Positions 5,447 to 8,455 of a DNA stretch of 8,455 nucleotides are shown piece after piece (the stretch's first letter is position 1; the number at the start of each line of letters is the position of its first letter). This DNA comes from JBLFWJ01 sp047611425 (lineage in GTDB: Bacteria > Bacteroidota > Bacteroidia > UBA10329). The stretch is taken from the NCBI GenBank assembly GCA_047611425.1, contig JBLFWJ010000147.1:1-8455 (forward strand). The letters are read 5' to 3'. The translations under genes were made by a program, and so were the position numbers. The notes beneath the pieces are model-generated. The model ran no database searches. It had not been told where the DNA came from and was given only the letters and a program-made list of their open reading frames with translations.

Positions 5447-7135
5447 TACGATTGCCTCTTCAGGGTGTGGATACAGCCACATGTGCTTCAATTCTTGGGT
5501 AACATGGGCATCTCGTCCGACCATTTTACTGTTTCGGCTTTCGGCTTTATTTGCCTCATCCAACGTCATCGTATATGGGTCAACATCAATATTCATGGCC
5601 GTTCCGTAAACTTGGTTGCTCACCAATCGGAAGGTCTCTGCCGCAATAGATTCCAGCAGCTCAAGATTATGGAACAGCTTGATTTTTAACTCTTCAGAAT
5701 TGATTTGTTTCTCGACAATATCTTCTTGGAATTTCTTTAAGAAATCAAGGTCGAAAGGATCGGTATATCGATCTGAGATGTCGGCCGTGTCGTGTGGCCC
5801 CCATTGCTTGAATAGATTTTGCATTCGCCCACTCAACTCGCCATAACGTTGGAAAAATGCGGTTGGGCCATTGGTCAACTGCTTCATCAATTCAATGTTG
5901 GTCAGGCCATCATTCATGAAAATGAGCGTATTGATAGACCAGTACGCACCCCAATCCCAAAAGATTTTGGCCACCATTACCTGTGACTTTCCCCAAAGTG
6001 GATACATGTCTTTGTACAGCGGCATCCAGTTTTCGTACAGTGCCTTGAATGTCTGGGCATACATTTTCGTTCTGAAGAAAACGTCTTCGCCTTTCAAGTC
6101 TCGTTGAATCAAATCGGATGTCCATGTGTTGGCCATCGATATAAAATCACTTCCGGGGGAATAAAATGGATCCGCAAAAAAGCCAGACTCTCCGGTTACT
6201 GTCCATCGGTCGGTTGAGAACGATTCTTTAGACGCATGAGCAAAATGCTTCATGACTTTAAAGTCAAGAATCTTGTCTTTTAATGGCTCCAATTCTTTTC
6301 CGAACTGAGGCTCATTTTCATTAATCCAATCCAAGGATTTCTCTAATGAATTATAGCTGGCGAATGGATGGATAGACTCATCGGCTACAATACCAACGCT
6401 GGTTCTTCCTCCAACAAGTGGAATAATCCAAACCCAATAACCAGTGTCCATTAGGTGGATCGTGCTCAAATAACGCAGGTCATTATCAACGTGAGAATGC
6501 CAGTGTTCATTGTCCGACCAAGTGTCGATGTCAATTTTGTAATCCACTCGAAACCAAGCCGAATTCACGTTATGCTCGAAGGCCTCTGCAAAGCCCAACT
6601 TTCTCTTTAGAAAACTTGCACGGCCTGATGCATCAACAACCCATTTTGCATTAAAATCAAAGGTTGATCCACCTTGCGAAAAGCTCACTTTGTGTCCGTT
6701 GACATCGAGGTCGGCAGCTTCAACTTTGGCTCCCAACCTTACATCAATGCCTTTGTCCAAGCATATTTGGATCAGGTCGTTTTCAAAGATTCCGCGATCG
6801 ATTTGATGGCTCGGAACTGGAAGAAAACCCTTTGGGCCTAGTTCAACACGTCTATGGATTTGATCCTTGTGTTTAGGAGAAATAAAGAACCGTAACCCGT
6901 GTTTTGGAAGCTGGTTTTCATCCAAATAATCCTTCAATCCAAGAACCTCTCTCAGGTAGTGGGTAGCCAACTCAACGGTTGATTCGCCAACCTTAAAGGC
7001 CGCTTCATCTGCAGCACTTTCTCTCTTTTCAAGAACAACGACTTTGATGTCTGGATTCTCGTTTTTCAATTGCAGTGAAAGGGTGAGTCCGGCCAAGCCT
7101 CCACCTAGAATTACCACATCTTTTTGATCACTCAT
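5444..7135 (-). CDS. Flavin-dependent halogenase-like FAD enzyme
   Basis: This 563-residue cytoplasmic enzyme belongs to the flavin-dependent halogenase/monooxygenase superfamily. FAD-binding features are GGGLAG (11-16), acidic E36 ending strand 2, KVGES (48-52) and WVVDASGR (165-172). Both halogenase hallmarks are present: WxWxIP at 234-239 (WVWIIP) and FxxPxxSxG at 320-328 (FADPFYSPG). K78 in LPKHG lies where tryptophan halogenases carry the catalytic lysine (Lys79 in PrnA). The glutamate preceding the motif serine in PrnA (E346) is tyrosine here (Y325), so a non-tryptophan, perhaps phenolic, pyrrolic or carrier-bound substrate is more likely (inference). The C-terminal 230 residues are rich in aromatics and probably helical. 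A chlorinase or brominase would need reduced flavin from a separate reductase, not seen here. A hydroxylase or other oxidoreductase role remains possible. The gene starts 49 bp after the permease stop, with no promoter recognised in the gap, and is coupled to the DUF1702 gene. Confidence 0.82.
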   Translation of the reverse strand: MSDQKDVVILGGGLAGLTLSLQLKNENPDIKVVVLEKRESAADEAAFKVGESTVELATHYLREVLGLKDYLDENQLPKHGLRFFISPKHKDQIHRRVELGPKGFLPVPSHQIDRGIFENDLIQICLDKGIDVRLGAKVEAADLDVNGHKVSFSQGGSTFDFNAKWVVDASGRASFLKRKLGFAEAFEHNVNSAWFRVDYKIDIDTWSDNEHWHSHVDNDLRYLSTIHLMDTGYWVWIIPLVGGRTSVGIVADESIHPFASYNSLEKSLDWINENEPQFGKELEPLKDKILDFKVMKHFAHASKESFSTDRWTVTGESGFFADPFYSPGSDFISMANTWTSDLIQRDLKGEDVFFRTKMYAQTFKALYENWMPLYKDMYPLWGKSQVMVAKIFWDWGAYWSINTLIFMNDGLTNIELMKQLTNGPTAFFQRYGELSGRMQNLFKQWGPHDTADISDRYTDPFDLDFLKKFQEDIVEKQINSEELKIKLFHNLELLESIAAETFRLVSNQVYGTAMNIDVDPYTMTLDEANKAESRNSKMVGRDAHVTQELKHMWLYPHPEEAIV

Positions 7136-7184
7136 ATCTCGAGTTTTGTCGATTTAAAGTAAGCGCAAATTGGCACGCCTCGGG

Positions 7185-8455
7185 TTATTGGTTTCTGACT
7201 TCAATCACCATCGCCACGGCAAAACAAACCGCAGCAAATAACCATATGTGAAGCGAACTCAGTACGATTTCCATCAATCCTTCTCCTCTAAGAAAAACCA
7301 TGTTGAAGGTTTCTAGGCCCCAGTTCATTGGAGACAATCCACCCAACATAATCATGGTATCCGACATGATATAAAGCGGAACCCAAATACCACCCATGGC
7401 CGCCATTATCACCACCGACACCATTCCAAAAACTGCTGCCTGATGATGCGTTTTGAAAATCGTTCCAACTAAAAGACCATATGCCGTTGATGCGAATCCA
7501 ATAGTGATTGAGACGTAGGCCAGGGGTACAATTCCACTTCCAAGATCCAACCTCGCCAAACCTAAATTTGGCAGCAACCAGATGCCTACACTTATCATCA
7601 AAATCGCCTGAATCAATGCCACCGAAGCATAACTGAAGAGCTTACCAGCGTAGTAGTTGGTCATGCTCGCTGGCATGGTTCTCAGTCTTACCACTGTTCC
7701 TGCATTTCGTTCTAGAACCATGTTTCCAGCCAGAGGCACAACGATGAAAAACATGGCAAAAACCGTCCAGGCAGGAACGTTATGTTGGGTTGAATTATTG
7801 GCCACATTGGCCGGAAGCACCTTTCCTGTGGCTGTGGTTTCTTTCAATTGAACTATTCCTTTTGAAGAAAGGTCAACGTTAGGTTCCTTGCCCGTCATCT
7901 CGGCAAGCCGAGCGGTAAGCCCGTCAATAATCATCTTGGCCTCTAACTCACTTAGAAACTGCTTTATCGCACTTCGCATGGTGCTTCTAAATGTGCTCTT
8001 GGTGGTAGGGTCAAGCGTTAGGGTGATGTATGGATGCAGGTCTGGAACTTCCCGTACATCCTCGTCTTCTCCTGGCATCAGCCCAGCCAACATGCTTTCA
8101 ACTTGGGCATCGACTATCGATTTTAATTCTCCACTTAAACCAGCATTTACGCTGATACCAATTTGATACTCACCTGAATTAATCGCTTCTGCTAATAAAG
8201 CAGAATCCAACGCTTGGCCGTTCAATGAGTCAAGGACTTGGAACGATTTTCCTTCATCCAATCGAGCCATAATCGATGTGGAAACTGGGCCTCGATCCAG
8301 ATCTAAGAACAGCACTTCCATCTCATGTTCCTGATAATCTCGGAACGGAGCATCTTGAACAATGGCCATGATTACGACCAAAGCCATCGGCATCAGAAAT
8401 AGAATGGCCAATCCACCCTTGTCGCGAATCAATACCAGCCACTCCTTCTTTATGG
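7185..8455 (-). CDS. ABC-2 type transporter permease, 5' end outside window
   Basis: The frame is open to the right edge; upstream of the TTG at 8432 it continues with KKEWLVL, the usual start region of these permeases, so only about the first 10 residues or fewer seem to be missing. Counting from that TTG, a first membrane helix (about 7-25) is followed by a large extracytoplasmic domain (about 30-220), then five further helices (about 220-240, 263-288, 300-325, 333-355, 391-411). The segment ERNAGTVVRLRTMP (241-254) matches the ERxxGTxxRLxxxP signature of ABC-2 exporters, and LSPMNWGLETFNMVFLRG (366-383) matches their conserved segment before the last helix. The topology fits the YhhJ/YbhS type, which exports small or lipophilic molecules. 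The ATPase subunit is not in the window and is expected upstream, beyond the right edge. As first visible gene of the operon it is a candidate exporter for the halogenase/DUF1702 pathway product. Confidence 0.9.
   Translation of the reverse strand, partial: IKKEWLVLIRDKGGLAILFLMPMALVVIMAIVQDAPFRDYQEHEMEVLFLDLDRGPVSTSIMARLDEGKSFQVLDSLNGQALDSALLAEAINSGEYQIGISVNAGLSGELKSIVDAQVESMLAGLMPGEDEDVREVPDLHPYITLTLDPTTKSTFRSTMRSAIKQFLSELEAKMIIDGLTARLAEMTGKEPNVDLSSKGIVQLKETTATGKVLPANVANNSTQHNVPAWTVFAMFFIVVPLAGNMVLERNAGTVVRLRTMPASMTNYYAGKLFSYASVALIQAILMISVGIWLLPNLGLARLDLGSGIVPLAYVSITIGFASTAYGLLVGTIFKTHHQAAVFGMVSVVIMAAMGGIWVPLYIMSDTMIMLGGLSPMNWGLETFNMVFLRGEGLMEIVLSSLHIWLFAAVCFAVAMVIEVRNQ

Noticed and set aside
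5334..6125. Several open frames of 70-90 codons opposite or within the halogenase and DUF1702 genes
   Set aside because: They are shadows of the two strongly supported genes, with no domain signatures and no plausible start signals.
7136..7184. Independent promoter in the gap before the halogenase gene
   Set aside because: A TTTG is present near 7168, but no TAnnTTTG element lies at a suitable distance; read-through from the permease gene is simpler.

Overview
The window reads as chromosomal DNA of a Bacteroidota bacterium, probably a marine or free-living Flavobacteriales/Cytophagales-type organism. The evidence is a secreted multi-domain surface protein built from a bacterial L-type lectin domain, a PKD domain, Ig-like repeats and a SprB-like repeat (an architecture typical of type IX secretion cargo), the near absence of Shine-Dalgarno sequences, and promoter-like TAnnTTTG elements in place of the E. 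coli -10. The genus cannot be told from the sequence.

Layout. Positions 1-1678 (minus) hold the N-terminal 559 codons of the lectin/PKD surface protein, whose C-terminus lies beyond the left edge. A 151-bp non-coding leader follows (1679-1829) with a promoter-like element and a perfect 12-bp palindrome. Positions 1830-2471 (minus) encode a NarL/LuxR-type response regulator with an unusual receiver domain; a 15-bp palindrome and a promoter-like pair sit just upstream of it. Positions 2553-3749 (minus) encode MoeA, the molybdopterin molybdotransferase of molybdenum cofactor synthesis. A short divergent intergenic region leads to a plus-strand class I SAM-dependent methyltransferase (3899-4624).

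The most interesting part is the right half, an apparent minus-strand operon entering from beyond the right edge: an ABC-2 type exporter permease (7185 to the edge), a 563-aa flavin-dependent halogenase-like enzyme (5444-7135) and a DUF1702-family protein (4614-5444) that overlaps the halogenase stop codon by one base (TAATG). The methyltransferase converges on this operon and overlaps its last gene by 11 bp. Flavin halogenase, DUF1702 protein, exporter and methyltransferase together look like the edge of a specialised-metabolite gene cluster. DUF1702 proteins are best known from actinobacterial enediyne and related polyketide loci, so this pairing in a Bacteroidota background is the best candidate here for an undescribed pathway. 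No carrier protein, ketosynthase or other scaffold-building enzyme is visible in the window, so the product class cannot be stated.

No tRNA, rRNA, CRISPR array, insertion sequence or convincing intrinsic terminator was seen. Family assignments are from recognition of motifs by eye; no database search was run.
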